A model generated the notes under the pieces. The model saw only the letters and a list, made by a program, of their open reading frames with translations, was not told where the DNA came from and did not search any database. From Ascidia mentula (Eukaryota; Chordata; Ascidiacea; Phlebobranchia; Ascidiidae): 64,000 nt of DNA. The position numbers were made by a program, and so were the translations under genes. Numbering within the stretch: position 1 is the first letter of the stretch; every line of letters starts with the position of its first letter. The stretch is from assembly GCA_947561715.1 (NCBI GenBank), contig OX387200.1, forward strand, positions 5,086,501 to 5,150,500, given 5' to 3'. This document shows positions 12,601-25,000 of this stretch, piece by piece.

Positions 12601-12685
12601 TTACCACCTCCTGGACACTACTGTGCGAGTACTTTTCCCAGACTTGCAAACTGTGCTCGCTGGACGGAGGAACGTAGTGCTGTGA
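6645..12685 (+). CDS. SNX19: Sorting nexin 19 homologue (PXA, PX and Nexin_C domains)
   Basis: Ten exons: 6645-6834, 7107-7320, 7659-7865, 8179-8982, 9124-9340, 9790-9969, 10243-10352, 10628-11160, 11449-11600, 12386-12685. Total 968 codons; human SNX19 has 992. Order: two hydrophobic segments at about residues 3-55, PXA domain at about 100-290 (ending near LFPFVDMLSRPTWI), an acidic Ser-rich linker, PX domain at about 480-650 with the phosphoinositide-site pattern RRFREF (547-552) and FPMPIGNMDKEYIEKRR, a low-complexity linker, and Nexin_C at about 818-968 (MLQDTLWPKGEW). The absence of an RGS domain separates it from SNX13, SNX14 and SNX25. SNX19 tethers endolysosomes to the ER through its membrane anchor and PX domain. 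The exon 2 acceptor at 7107 is preferred over a better-looking one at 7028 because the latter reads into a stop. Confidence 0.88.
11675..12050. mobile_element. MITE with long terminal inverted repeats in SNX19 intron 9
   Basis: The left end AAAGTGATAACTAGGACTGG is matched by the inverse complement at the right end (CCAGTCCTAGTTATCACTTT). Inversely repeated similarity extends about 60 bases inward, through CCAACCAAGATGTTTTTT. The element is 376 bp, has no coding capacity and carries the core GAGGATGCTGCATAGGCGAA. It lies wholly inside the 785-bp intron. The transposase family is not identified. Confidence 0.8.
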
Positions 12686-13356
12686 TGCTGTGTGTTCAAA
12701 TAACTTGACAATTTGCACCTTTTTATGTTGCGCAAAGGTGTAAAAATATGTTGTTGAAAAGTTCGTACAATACAGCACGTTTTTGATTTGTTTGGTCACA
12801 AAACATTTTTGCGAATTGATATCATAGAATTAAGGAGGTATGTCTGTAGCTTCTAGCATTGTTTAACCAATATTGTATTGGTGTGACATTCCTCAATTTG
12901 AGTGCTCGTATATTCTCACTTAACTTAATTCCGATATACACAAGAGTATTTATTTATTTTGTATTCACAAGGTCGAATTTTGCGTTATTGGTGTCTTGTT
13001 TTTCTCGAACTCCTTGAGGTGCAGGCCGCTGTTTTTACATTCCGTAGTCACAATTTCAACGAATACAACTGATCACTGAAACATCTCTGATTTTCACTTG
13101 ACTTTAAAGTGCATACTGTCCCTATATCCCTGATGGCATTTTGCCCTCGGTGCGCATTCCTTCAGTCTCACGACGACATGTTGGTCGTTCTACATTCATT
13201 CCTCCACTTTGCAATCGTCCACACTCTTGTTGGATGGATAGTAGACTCCGAAGGAGAAATCACCGCATGCAAATGATCCCTGCCATGTTACAGGTGTATT
13301 TATTTTCATAAAACTGCTTATTCTCTGTTCTGTTCGTTTATTCTTTGGGCGTTTGC

Positions 13357-13362
13357 AATAAA
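13357..13362 (+). terminator. SNX19 poly(A) signal, 7 bases from the POLE2 stop codon
   Basis: AATAAA is the only canonical signal I see on the + strand between the SNX19 stop (12685) and the POLE2 coding end (13370). If used, cleavage would lie within the POLE2 last coding exon, so the two mRNAs would overlap antisense. On the - strand, AATAAA at 13342-13337 and 13304-13299 can serve POLE2. The rest of 12686-13356 shows nothing coding. Confidence 0.5.
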
Positions 13363-13369
13363 ATAGTTA

Positions 13370-16298
13370 CTACTTACTAGTATGCCACAAAATGAACTTG
13401 AAGTTAGTGAGGCGCAAGTCACGTCTCAAAATATATCCCAAAATGAGAAAATATGGTGCAAAAGGTAAACCAGCAGCGTACATTTCACCTACCGGGTTAA
13501 TACAAAGACAATCAACTTGGTTAACTTGGTATGGCTCAGCCAGTTGATCAGCAAAAACGACAAGGTCTGGCACTGGGTACAGTCTTAACGCATGGTCATG
13601 CGGCCAATATACTGGACTGACAGCTAATGGAAGTGGAGAAAGATTGCCTTGGGCTAGAATACTTTTTACAAACTGGAAATTAAAAATACAAGGTTTAAGA
13701 CAACTTTGTGAGTATGTTTCTTTGGAAATTTCCAGCTGAGAGATGTGTTTTATGTTCAAAGCTTTCATTATCAGTCACAGGTATTTAACACTTGTCTGTA
13801 CCGCTTCAAACAGATCTAATGTTTTTGAAGTCACATGCAGTTGTAGCAATTGAGATATATTTTCCCACAGCCATTGGGGTCACGGTTCCATACCTGTGTA
13901 GGGATGTCAGTGGCAGGGCACCTTAGGGAATTCCTGCACATTTTCTTAATAATGTCTTCTCGAAACACAACAATTTCTTGAGTGCAATACTGAATTCTGT
14001 AAGTTAATATTTTCAGTAAAAACATGTATCACAGAACTTAGATGCACATTACCTGCAAGGATTAGAAGCAAATAGGGCATTTGGAATTTTACGAACAAAG
14101 TCTTCAGTAATTATTGAAGGTAAGGCTGGTCTGGGAAGGATTTTACCGAATCCAATGTCATTTGAAGATGGCACAAATACCAACTTTGTTCTACAAATGA
14201 ATATTGTTGCAATTTAGGGTGGGGCAATTCAAACTTTTAAAAGTTATTTTTACATGACCACTTCAACAAAAGTCAATATGTTTTATGAATTTAAATAGGG
14301 TTGGACTCATAGACCAAAAAGTCAAAGTTAGTTGAGGACCAATTGATTCTTACTGTCCCTAAAAGTGAAAAAGGACTGATTGATTCTTACTGCTTGTGAA
14401 TATTTGGAAAACGCAAGATCATCCTGGCAAGATTACCAAGTCCCTGTTTGACCAGACTTGTATGAGAGAGCCCATATGGCTTGGAGCAAAACGTCCCGCA
14501 TAACACAATACAGGTTGGTGGGTTTTCCTGATAGCCGATAAATAATGTTTCAAGCTTTTGCAGAACCTTATCCTGTGAAGAATGTGGTTGTATTGAAAGC
14601 AATACGTCACCCATTAAATAAACATATGTTTTTTATATTACTTGATCCAACCACACATCAGAAAGAAATACAAATGTTGCATCCTCATTTTTTTGCTCAA
14701 GATCTTGCAATTTGGATGATGCCTTCGCACAGAGAGGCGACGGACCCCCAAAGAAGTTGATATTTCCATAGTATGCCCTGAAATCAGTTAATATCTTCAT
14801 ATTGTTTTCTAATATAACACCTAACCCTGGACCATATTATTACATAACGCACACAGTCAAAATAACAACAACCATAGTGATAATAATGCATAGCACTTTT
14901 GAAAAAAATGACCACATAATAAACTCCGGTTCAACCTATGTTGCTTTTTAATCCAAAGATGCAGTTAAAAAAATAAAACAAGTCATGAACCTGGTCGTTT
15001 TGGCTGCTTCCAAAGGGGGAAATCCAAAAGCAGTGATGTGGAAAACCTCATCCTCGTACCAGCCCTCAGCCAACACAAAGCTGTTCTCAGTGAACAAACC
15101 TGTGTGAAATTTCTGAAAAAAAGCAGCCATGTTGAATAAAAATTCAAGGAACTCGTAAACATTAAAAACATACTGCCTCTGACAGATCCAATTCCACAGC
15201 TCCTGTCAAGTCTTCCAGGAAATACTTAGCCTGCAAAAAAAATGTACATGTGTTTATTAAACCTATAAAAACAATGCTTTTGCATGAAAAATTTGATAAA
15301 CCTCTTTGAGTTGGGTGATCATTCCCAGGACAATAATCTCTTTTAGCTTGGCAGTGCAACCGAGAAGGTACTCAACATTTCTCAGTCGAAACTTTTTGGC
15401 ATTAGCCTCATCCAAACCTAATTTGCAGAAAAGCAATAAACCGTTTTTGTTCTATTTAAAAAACGCCTGTGAGCAATGTGCGGAAAGGTAACCAAAAATA
15501 CATTATATTCACAATATTTAAAGCACATATTTTTGTTTAATATGGTGATGCACATTGTTTGTTATATTTATATATACTATGATAGTTCCATAGAAAAAAT
15601 CTTTTGAAGTTTTCACTGACCAGGTATTGGTGGGGTAAAGAGCTTATGTCTGGATGTTCGTTGATACAGAACTTTGTACCTCTCACGAAATAACTCTGCT
15701 TTGTCATCAGCAGAACCCAAAAGTGTTGGCTGGGGGAGTCCTAATTCTTCAGCCCTTTAAAATTTAATGAAACAGGACATAACGAAAGCTATTTAAGTAA
15801 CCTGGCAAATTCTTTCCATACTTGATAAACTTTTTCCTTTCAGAATTGTACACATATTTTGGAACACTGAATGCATCAATCACAGACAAGACTTGATCTC
15901 CTTCCTCATCACCAGTGTCACATTCTTTTACAGCTTCTTCCACGGTATCCGCATCAATAATATTACTATTTACTGCAAAAGTATTATGGTTTATTGAACT
16001 ACAACACACAGATATAATAAGTTGCAAAAAACTTACAATTTTGTTTTTGCACTGCCTCCAGAATCCGATCTATCCAGTCTTCTCGTTCAACCTCATTTAC
16101 AGGATCCAGTATTTCAGTAAGATATGCACTGGCATCACTGTCGAAACAACAACATCGGGTTGATCATTACTTATTGCGTGTCTGTTTTGGGATTTCAGCA
16201 TCAACTTTCGCATTTACAATACTGTACCTTCTTAGGGTGTAACCATGCATCTTAAACGCCGAAACAATAGTCGACTTAACACGGAGTGAAGTTGCCAT
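13370..16298 (-). CDS. POLE2: DNA polymerase epsilon subunit 2 (B subunit)
   Basis: Twelve exons in transcript order: 16298-16228, 16137-16037, 15972-15822, 15754-15621, 15417-15302, 15230-15174, 15112-14991, 14777-14642, 14572-14391, 14190-14053, 13996-13894, 13672-13370. They give 537 codons; human POLE2 has 527. It is the non-catalytic scaffold of the leading-strand polymerase and links it to the CMG helicase. Family landmarks: start [20 protein letters not shown], then [97 protein letters not shown] and CLCINP. The phosphoesterase-like fold is expected to be inactive, as in the family. The last about 43 residues after CLCINP diverge from the usual GxFxxxGFxFKVxxP ending, and one more intron or a changed frame there cannot be excluded. 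Confidence 0.93.
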
Positions 16299-16682
16299 AT
16301 CCCAACGTTTCTTGGACAATTTAAATGGTTAACATACAAATACAAGAAGATACCAAGCTCAGCTGCCAGAGTTTTTGACAATCGGGTATTTTGAGAATTT
16401 CCCGCGAGATGGTTATGCTTCATTGCTTCGACGGTATCACGTGCTGCAAAGTGTCTGTCATTTGGTTTGTCAATAAACTGCAAAGCTTGCTTACTGTTTG
16501 TTTTGGATACATTTGCTATCATTTCGTTGAACGTTCATGTGGCTCAAAATCAGGCGCATTTATCTACTATTTCGTTGTTGATTTTGTGTTGCACTAAAAT
16601 TGCTGTGTGTATGCTTAGTACGAAAACGTAGACTAGCCAACGACACGTTAACCCCCCAAAAATTGTACGAATTCACCATCAA
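16299..16682. promoter_or_regulatory. Shared 384-bp upstream region of POLE2 and GALK2
   Basis: POLE2 starts leftward at 16298 and GALK2 rightward at 16683, so one short segment must hold both promoters. I see no clear TATA box or spliced-leader acceptor just before either ATG. The arrangement suggests a bidirectional promoter of two broadly expressed genes. Confidence 0.55.
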
Positions 16683-19600
16683 ATGGCGATTGTAGGTGTT
16701 AGCTTATCGTCTTTGAAAGATGCTGATGCGTCGAAACTTACCAGGTGAGGTTGTTGGAAAAGCAATTTACTATGTTTTGTGTATATATTTTTGAACATTT
16801 TCTTAGATATGAGAGATTGGCCAGGAATTTCCAAGACAAGTATGGAAAATCTCCAGACTTCATATGTTGTGCTCCAGGAAGGGTAAAGTGTTTTGCAAGG
16901 ATTTGCCTTTTGATGCAACATTATCAACAAACTTTTGCAGGTTAACTTGATTGGAGAACACATTGATTATTGTGGTTACTCTGTGCTTCCGATGGCTGTA
17001 AGCCAGGACATCAGTGTTGCAGTTGCTGCCACTGGAGATGGGACGTTAGACTTTGCAAACATGGAAAGCGGTTTTCAGTGGGTGAATCTGTTCTTTAAAC
17101 TCAATAGTTTGGTCTTACTTGTGCTATATTGACTAAAATACAAAGAATATAAACATGTTGATGATTTAATAATTGTGTAATTGTATCCTTTCCTTACATT
17201 TGGTCACTTTATAAAGATTTGGCATTTCTGTTTCTGCAGAGATTACAAGAGCAGCGTTTCATCATATGAAATTGACAGCTCCAAGCCACAATGGTATCAT
17301 TATATTCTGTGTGGTTTTAAAGGTGTATGCGAGTTTGCATCACTTGAAAAGCCATTAGGTGAGAACTGTTCAATTTTGCATATATTACAGCTTTCTTACC
17401 AATAGCATTTTTTGTATCTAGGAATGCAAGTTATGGTGCATGGGACAGTTCCAAAGGCAGCTGGTATGTCAAGTTCAAGTGCATTGGTTTGTGCTGCTGG
17501 ACTTGCTGCTGCCTACACTAACAAATGTCAATTATCTAGGGTATGATATTCTGTTAACCTGTGTTCAATGTAAATGCATTATGTTTATTGCATGACAGCA
17601 TGAAATGGCCGACCTCTGTGCCAAGTGTGAGCGGTATATTGGAACCCAGGGTGGTGGAATGGATCAGTCAATCTCGTTTCTGGCGGAGAAGGGAACGGTA
17701 TGTATGTTTAAGCAGTATCACAATCATGTAACTCACCCTTTATCTGCAGATTCAACCTTTTTCTGAGAACAAAGATAAGCTTTGTATTTTTGTAATTCTT
17801 ACCACAAGTTATCAATAAGTAATTTGAATAGTAGAAGAACTTTTTTCCATTCGTAATTAGACTAATGGGTGTGTATTATTATTGTGTGCCTGTCTAGGCC
17901 AAGTTGATTTCATTCAACCCGTTGAAAGCAGAAGATGTCATTCTTCCATCGGGTGCTGTTTTTGTGATCACAAACAGCTGTGTGAAGATGGAAAAAGCTG
18001 CCACCTCACATTTTAACACAAGAGTGGCTGAATGCAGAATTGCAACACACGTATTTACTCACTTTCTTGACTGCGGATTAAAACATTTACTGATGCAATT
18101 TTAGTAGCTCTTTTGTGCACTAACTTGATGAATATAGCTGCTGGCCTGGGATCTACCATTTTTACATATATTTTGTATTTTCTTTGCTTATTATTATTAA
18201 TATTGTTTGGTTTTACTTTGGAAATTGTCAATAATTTACAGATATGAAAGTATTTAAATTATTGTTCAAGTATAAACCAAAGCATTATCACGTCTTGTCG
18301 TTCAATTTTTCAACAAACCGTTCACTACAGATTCTTGCCAAACACAATTCAATTGAAAGGTCCTCGGTGAAAAAGTTTCTGGATGTTCAGAAAGCTTTAA
18401 ATGCATCCTTCGATGAAATGTTGATACAAGTGGAAAAGGTTTTTCACAAAGAACCCTATAACCTTGATGAAATTTGCAGCATACTTGATATTACCAAGGA
18501 TGAACTTAAAACAAATCTGCTCAGCAAAAATACCCAGGACGGTAAGATACTTAAATACGTTTTTTTTTTAATTTTGTAATATTTGATCTAAAATGTAATG
18601 AAATTAACGTATTGATAAAAACAAGAACTTAGTATTGTCAAATTATGTCCTTTAGGAACACTATTAACGGATTTGCTCATAATTCTGAAAATAAAAAGAC
18701 TGGCCCATGCTGTTAACATTGCCATATATCATACGAAAAACGTTTCGGCAAGAACTTACCATCATCAGTTTGAATGACGCGGTTGGTGTAGCTTCATCAT
18801 CATTTGAGCTGAAGCGTCATTCAAATTGATGATGGCATAAGTTCTTGCCGAAACGTTTTTCGTACATGAAACATGACAATGTTAACAGCAGTATGGGCCA
18901 GTCTTTTTATTCTTAGAATTATGTGCTTTACATCTGGAAAAACAGTATATTGGGATTGGCAAAATCTTCACGCGATTTAGAAACATGGCTGTAATACCTG
19001 TTTCCTTTGGCTTGAAAGACACTAGTCTTTATAATATGAAACAGAAAACACTTTTAAGATGCCCACATGCCTCACCGTCTATCCAAAATCATAACGCACT
19101 TCTCATACATGTGCAAAACCCACAAAACCGGTCTGGGTGCAACCGTTGAGTTTTAAACTTAAGCCGGGCAAGCGGTATATAAACATACATGTAAATTGAT
19201 GCAAAGGCGCGTGTATACATTTCCCTCTGGTTGAAGCAAACCAGTCTTAGTCGTCCTTGATAAACAAGGACAATCGTTGACATTGTTATATGAAGAAACA
19301 CTATTGGCGTATTTTGGTGAACCCGACGCGATATATACACATCGCTACAATGAACTAATATTGACAGTGCTGTCTGTGAGGAAATCACATGTGGTTCCGA
19401 AAAAGTCGTCATTTTGCAAATGAGCAAAAGTTTACTTTATAAACTAAAATCCGCAGTTGAAAGCTTCAAACTTTACCAACGATCCAAGCACGTATTTGGC
19501 GAAGCACAACACGTTCACCAGTTCAGAGACGCATGCAGAGACGCATCGGGGAAGGATTTGGCGGCTAGACTTGGGACGCTAATGGACAAGAGTCATGCTA

Positions 19601-20092
19601 GCTGCAGCAACTTGTACGAATGCAGTTGTCCTCAGTTGGATTCCTTGACTCAGCTCTGTCGGTATGTGCAAGAATATTTTAGACTTGCGACGCCTTTATA
19701 TTGCCCTCAAGCTAATATTGAACCTTTTTCTTTGTTTTATGTTATGGGGTAACTTGTCGTATGTATCTTTTTCCATAAATTTCACCGACCCGAAAGAATT
19801 CACGTTTAAATTGGTTATGTGCAAAAGTGTTCATGCTTTTGACAAGACTCACAATTCCTTTCAAAATTTAGTCCTAAAAGTTGCATTGAACAGAGAATCC
19901 GGAGCACTAGGGTCGCGACTGACGGGAGCTGGCTGGGGTGGCTGCGCAGTTTCTATTGTTCCGGAAACTTTGCTGTCCGATTTTCTGGACAGCGTTAAGA
20001 AAGGTTACTACGATAAAATGGCCGACGTGGATGTCGAGAACGTCATGTTTGCGAGTCAACCAGGGGATGGCGCCCAAGTGTATGTGGTATAA
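16683..20092 (+). CDS. GALK2: N-acetylgalactosamine kinase (GHMP kinase, galactokinase 2 type)
   Basis: Ten exons: 16683-16744, 16807-16882, 16941-17077, 17240-17358, 17422-17540, 17599-17697, 17898-18050, 18331-18541, 19457-19661, 19894-20092. They give 459 codons; human GALK2 has 458. It phosphorylates GalNAc at the 1-position in amino-sugar salvage, in the cytosol. Motifs: galactokinase signature [20 protein letters not shown] from about residue 43 (exon junction between R and V), ATP-binding GMSSSSAL at about 146-153, [16 protein letters not shown] with the Asp expected to be the catalytic base, and the C-terminal LTGAGWGGC. The GGGMDQ and DYCGYSVLP wording is typical of GALK2 rather than GALK1. 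The exon 3 end at 17077 (donor GTGGGT) is set by phase. The 915-bp intron 8 contains a palindromic MITE. A poly(A) signal lies at 20409-20414. Confidence 0.94.
18678..18923. mobile_element. Palindromic MITE in GALK2 intron 8
   Basis: The left end begins CATAATTCTGAAAATAAAAA and continues GACTGGCCCATGCTG. The right end is the inverse complement with a few differences (CATAATTCTAAGAATAAAAA when read inward). Inner parts are also inverted: CATCATCAGTTTGAATGACG against CGTCATTCAAATTGATGATG. The whole 246-bp unit is thus a hairpin-forming inverted repeat without coding capacity. About half of a related copy lies at 27399-27540. Confidence 0.82.
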
Positions 20093-22014
20093 GCAGTTGG
20101 TTCGCATTTTAAATTCATCGACTCATTAGTCTTTTGTTGAAAGTTTACACAATCAAAGTAGCAAGATACAAGAGATTTGTCACATGATTATTGCTATCGT
20201 GATGGAACTGAAATGGACCGATTTTGAATTACTGTTTGTAATGGTTTCATAATATTTAATTGTTAATTTAAATTTATTACTGAACTTTCTACAAATTTTA
20301 TTTGCTGAAAATGTATCAACAAACGTGTTAAAATATTCTGGCCTTCCCACAACAGGCCTAACCCATGTTGATCTGCGTCACACTGTATTGATTCACTTCC
20401 TTCTGTGCAATAAACCACAATCAACAAACCAGTTTTTTTTTACACAGTATTTTTAATTATGGCCAAATAGAGAAACCAAAACGGGTCGAAAAGTTTAACG
20501 ACTCCATGTACAAATTGGCGCCAAAACGCCTCCGGAACAATCGTAGTAGAAAACGTTATGGTACAAAACGGGCGGGGATCGTGGGGACCCGCAGCGGTGC
20601 AAAATTACTGTCCTTCACCCCTAATGGTGACGGCGTTGCAAAATAGGCCGCATGCGGTAATACTGTGGACCGGACACATAATCTCCTCTGGTATGTCGAA
20701 CAAGGTTACAAAAAGTTTAACTGTGGTCCAGTGGCCGTTAGGTGGCGCTCTGGAGTTTTTCGCCCAAAATAGGAAAATTGTCACGAACGAAGTGCCACAA
20801 ATTACCGGCGGAAATGTCGTCAAAGAAGAACTCACTGGCAGTGCGAATTAAAAGTGCAGACAGCACGCGCCTTTCGACTACAGAAGGTTGTGCGAAATGT
20901 TGAATACAAAGTTGCTGCTTTGGTTGTCGATTAAATGTGAAGAGCCACCCGTGCGTTTAGCAAACAAATGCACGTCCCGAGGATATTACTCCGTTAATGT
21001 GTCGTTAAAGGGGGATGATAAGCTGAACATGGCACTGTTGGTTGCGAACCGAGCGGGATTACCAATCACGCGGCGCCGCGCGGTATAAACAATAAAAAGC
21101 GTAACTCTGGGAAAATAAATCTTTGCGCTGGGGAAACCGATGCGTTTCGTCTTGCAGGCGATTCCGAATTTGTACTATGATACTGACGGCACACGAAGGG
21201 TCCACATGCAAAAACCCAGTGGTAGAGCATAGAAAATAATCGCCCGAGTTGCGAACGTAAACCTGCGGCCTTAAAAAAGGAATAAACTATACAAGGGACA
21301 CACCAGAGTTAAGAACACAGAGCGTTAAAAATAGATTTGCGGTTTTTGGAACGCCGGTGTTACTATAAAATCACGCTACAAAAGGCCACTGAAACTGTTT
21401 AAAAAGGCCAACAGGGCCAAAGGCGCAGTTGTTAAAGAGTGCAAAAAGGAAACTGAGGAAAAATAATTTATATGGGTATTAATGTGGGTTAGTTAGCCAT
21501 TGGTAATAACATCACACTTTTATTACGTGGTTGAGTTTTAAGGAGACGTGCATTTTCCGTTAGGTGGAGTATTGCGTTGCTGGGAAAACAAGTTCGTCGC
21601 GGGGGTTGGGACACACGGATAGAAACGAGAGAAATACAAAAAAACAACGCACGGAAACAACGGGCGCCGGGCGAAAGCAGATGATGATGATTTGTCGTCG
21701 GGAGCGAAACGCGGAAATGTGACACCTCTGTACAACGCACACTTAAACGAGGAAACAAACGAACGGCCACGAAAATAAGCGGGGAAAAAGTCAAAAAATC
21801 AATAAAACCTATTTGCTAACGCGCACTGGGGGTCGCTCGCGAGCACGACAGTATTTGGTGGAGCAGCGGAGCAAACTATTTGCAATGCGTCATGGATGAT
21901 GTTGTTACGGTCCCTCCCTCCGCCGCCACGTCAAGCCCGCCACCGGCATTCCGCCTCGGCGCGTCGCGGGGCCGGCACAACGTCACGCGCCGTCGGCTTC
22001 ATTAGTGCGTCACA
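20093..22014. other. Convergent 3' flanks of GALK2 and CRTC
   Basis: GALK2 probably ends after AATAAA at 20409-20414. For CRTC on the opposite strand, AATAAA at 21523-21518 is a good signal and would give a 3' UTR of about 500 bases; another lies at 20278-20273. Open frames on both strands here are short and show no family similarity. Bases 20500-21480 between the signals show nothing I can name. Confidence 0.5.
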
Positions 22015-25000
22015 TCATAAGCTCAAATGATCCTCCATAACTGGGTCCGTGACGATATGTGAGGCTTCCAGCATCTGGAGTTCCTCTAGACCCAGGTTGG
22101 CCTTGAGGTCATCGCCCGGAAAGTAATCCGATGAGAGGTCAGCGCTCATGTAACCGTGTGACGAAAGGTCTCCCCCGACAAGCAGGTCGCTTTTTCCCGC
22201 GTGAGTTTCGTCCACACCTGTTGGGTGACAAACGGGGTGTTTGTAATTATATGCGTTTTAGAGTCGCGTTAATTCTGTTCGCAATATAGGAATTTTCTGT
22301 TGGGCTTTCGGCGTCCCGAAACTATTGATAAATTCCGAAATTTGAAATCCAGAAATTCGAACGTTTTTCGAGGCGATTTGCGCCAATTTAACAGAAAATT
22401 AACGTTAATGGCGTTAAAAGGTATGAAGAATTATACGACATTTCACAATGCCAAATCACCTACCTAGGTAAGGCACCAAAACTATTACAGATTTACTCGT
22501 TCTGCCAATATAGGCCGATTTACAGCAAGGTGGGCAAGGTACTCAGGCAATGTTTGTTATACCTGTGAAAACGATGTCGGGAATCCGGTTAATATTGTTA
22601 GGCAGATGTCCGTGTTTCTGTCCATCAGAACGATGTCCGAGCAAGCCGCTTACCCCTGTACGTTAAAACAAAAGTTGGTTAAAACGGGGAACTCGGATTG
22701 GGATTAAACCCCAATCAACCCATTACAGTAAAAACTCGTCGATGTCGTAAGTATATTCATATATTGTTTTTTCCCCAAAATAGCAAATTTAATTGCCCGT
22801 TTACAAAGGCCGCATGAACTATGTTTAAACTCTATATCTCAGCTCGCACAAAACTTTGGTGAGTAAAGCTACGTGCTAACAAACATAAAATTATCAACAA
22901 CCAACCGTCCGTTGCTTCTGAAAGTGCGGCGAGGCAGCTGTACATAGGTGGCGCTGAGGAGTGGTGTGGCGATGACGTAGTATCGTTGACCACGTGAATT
23001 TGTTCAAACTGTAAAAATAGCGGATTTATAGTAACGATTTGCCGGGAGGTGGAAAGATCCAAAATAGCAGATTTGTAGTATGCTAACCTGGTGCTGTAGA
23101 GGCTGTAGGGCACTGGCAGACATTTCTGAGCGATAGTAGGCTTCAGACAGCGCCGGGTTGCTGCCGGTCGTGAACTCATGCTGCAACGAAGGTTGGATTT
23201 ATTAAAAGGGTTCAACACACAAACTCAGTAATTGTGATTTTTTTGCGTGACGTACAAGTTTTAAGTTGCTACGTAATCCACAATGAGGTCGCACACAATT
23301 CGTTGCAAATGTTTTTTGACGTTTCAAGTTCCGAAACAGTTATAAATCAAAACAGAGCAAGTCACTCGGATTAAACAAGTTTACTCAAACGGGCAATATG
23401 TGTTCAAATGCTGATAAGAAGAACGCAGTAATTCAGTGGTTTCGATTCTGTTTGGAGATTGCAACACGTTTTTATTTGGGGAAAAAACATAATGACGAAA
23501 ACACATTTTCCGGACTTTCCTGAAAATTTAAGTAAGTTGACCGAAAGTTTAATGAATTTGCTGATCCAATTTCAAACAACAATTTACACGACAAAAGTTA
23601 GTTACAATATTGGTGTAGCATACTACGGGACCCATCAAAATTTCGTAAAACATTGTTAAGTTTGTGATTTAACATCTAAGAAAAACATGCCTTGTCGCTT
23701 TGTGGAGCGATGTTTTTAACCGAAAAGTTTGCACACTTAAACCTACAAGTTATTTGGCCCTGACATCGATATCCGGCAACGCTGTTGACTTCGATTAAAA
23801 ACAATCATGTGCGGGACAATTTAATACGTGTCAAAAAAAAACCAAAAATGTGTGAACGGGACTAGCAGTACACATCATCACATTACGCTACATATAGAAC
23901 AATTCGGGTTAAGTTGGGATTTCACTGGGCTGTACATACCCGCGGAGAGGTGACCGGTGAGAAGTTGGACTGGCTGTGGGCAGTTGGGGAAGTGGGAGAA
24001 GTGAGAGGACTCGTTAGTGATCCCTGAGTTGTTCGGCTTTGCTGGTACTGCTGGTGGCCCACTTTCGAGGCCGCGTTGACGTCCACGCGCAACGGGTGAC
24101 CGGCTGCAATTCAATAAAAGTTTCAGCGTACTTTTAGACGCCATGAGTAACGATGGTTTTTAGGTTGTTTTATCACCGGTTTTTGGAAGTTAACGATTAA
24201 CTTGGCGATAATACGGCTGCCAAGATAAGGGTCACTTCGACGTGCTTTTTCCTGACAAAGGATCGGCTTCTTCTATTTTATCGGTGACGTTTAGAGGGTT
24301 TGAGTTTTCCCAAAAGACATTAAACATTAACACGGGCAGCAAAGAAGGGAAGGAAAAACAGGACAGGTTTTGATGACGTCATGTAGCTTATCAACATTGA
24401 GGTAAACTTTTTAAAAATATTAGTAAGTGAAGCAATCGGGGTCGACGTATATAAAGGACGTCAAGCGATATACAAATGTTTTGGATTAAAATTACAAAAC
24501 AAGTGTGTTTACCTGTGGAGTCAACATTTTGCTGAGGCATATGTCTTTGCATTGCTCCCTGCTGACCCTGAAAATAGTGTAAACGCATTGGATCAGCCAA
24601 CTGACAAAGTTTATTTAGGTGTTTACTGTTTCAATCCTTTCTTGACCACAGTTGTGTCGTAATGCAACATTGGTTAAATAAAAAAACACGTTTACTCTTT
24701 GCCGGAAGGTAATAGAAATTTGAGAGCTCTTCATACATTTCTGTGCACCCCAACATGATACAAATCAATATACCTGCATGTTTCTTGCATTCTGCGCATG
24801 TTGAGGGCTGCCTGAATGATCTTGATTTTGTAAATTCCAACCCTACAAGCAAACATATCCAATTATCAGATAGCCCTACATCCCATTGTATTATGTCTCA
24901 CCCTGCAATTAGGTCCATGCAAAAATTTTAGGAATGACTTCAATTTATTTGTATAAAAAAATCACAATATTACAATGTATAAAAAATAACTACATTTGAT

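Noticed and set aside
19089-19427. 112-codon minus-strand frame in GALK2 intron 8
   Set aside because: No family similarity, and it overlaps the intron 3' part. It is taken as chance.
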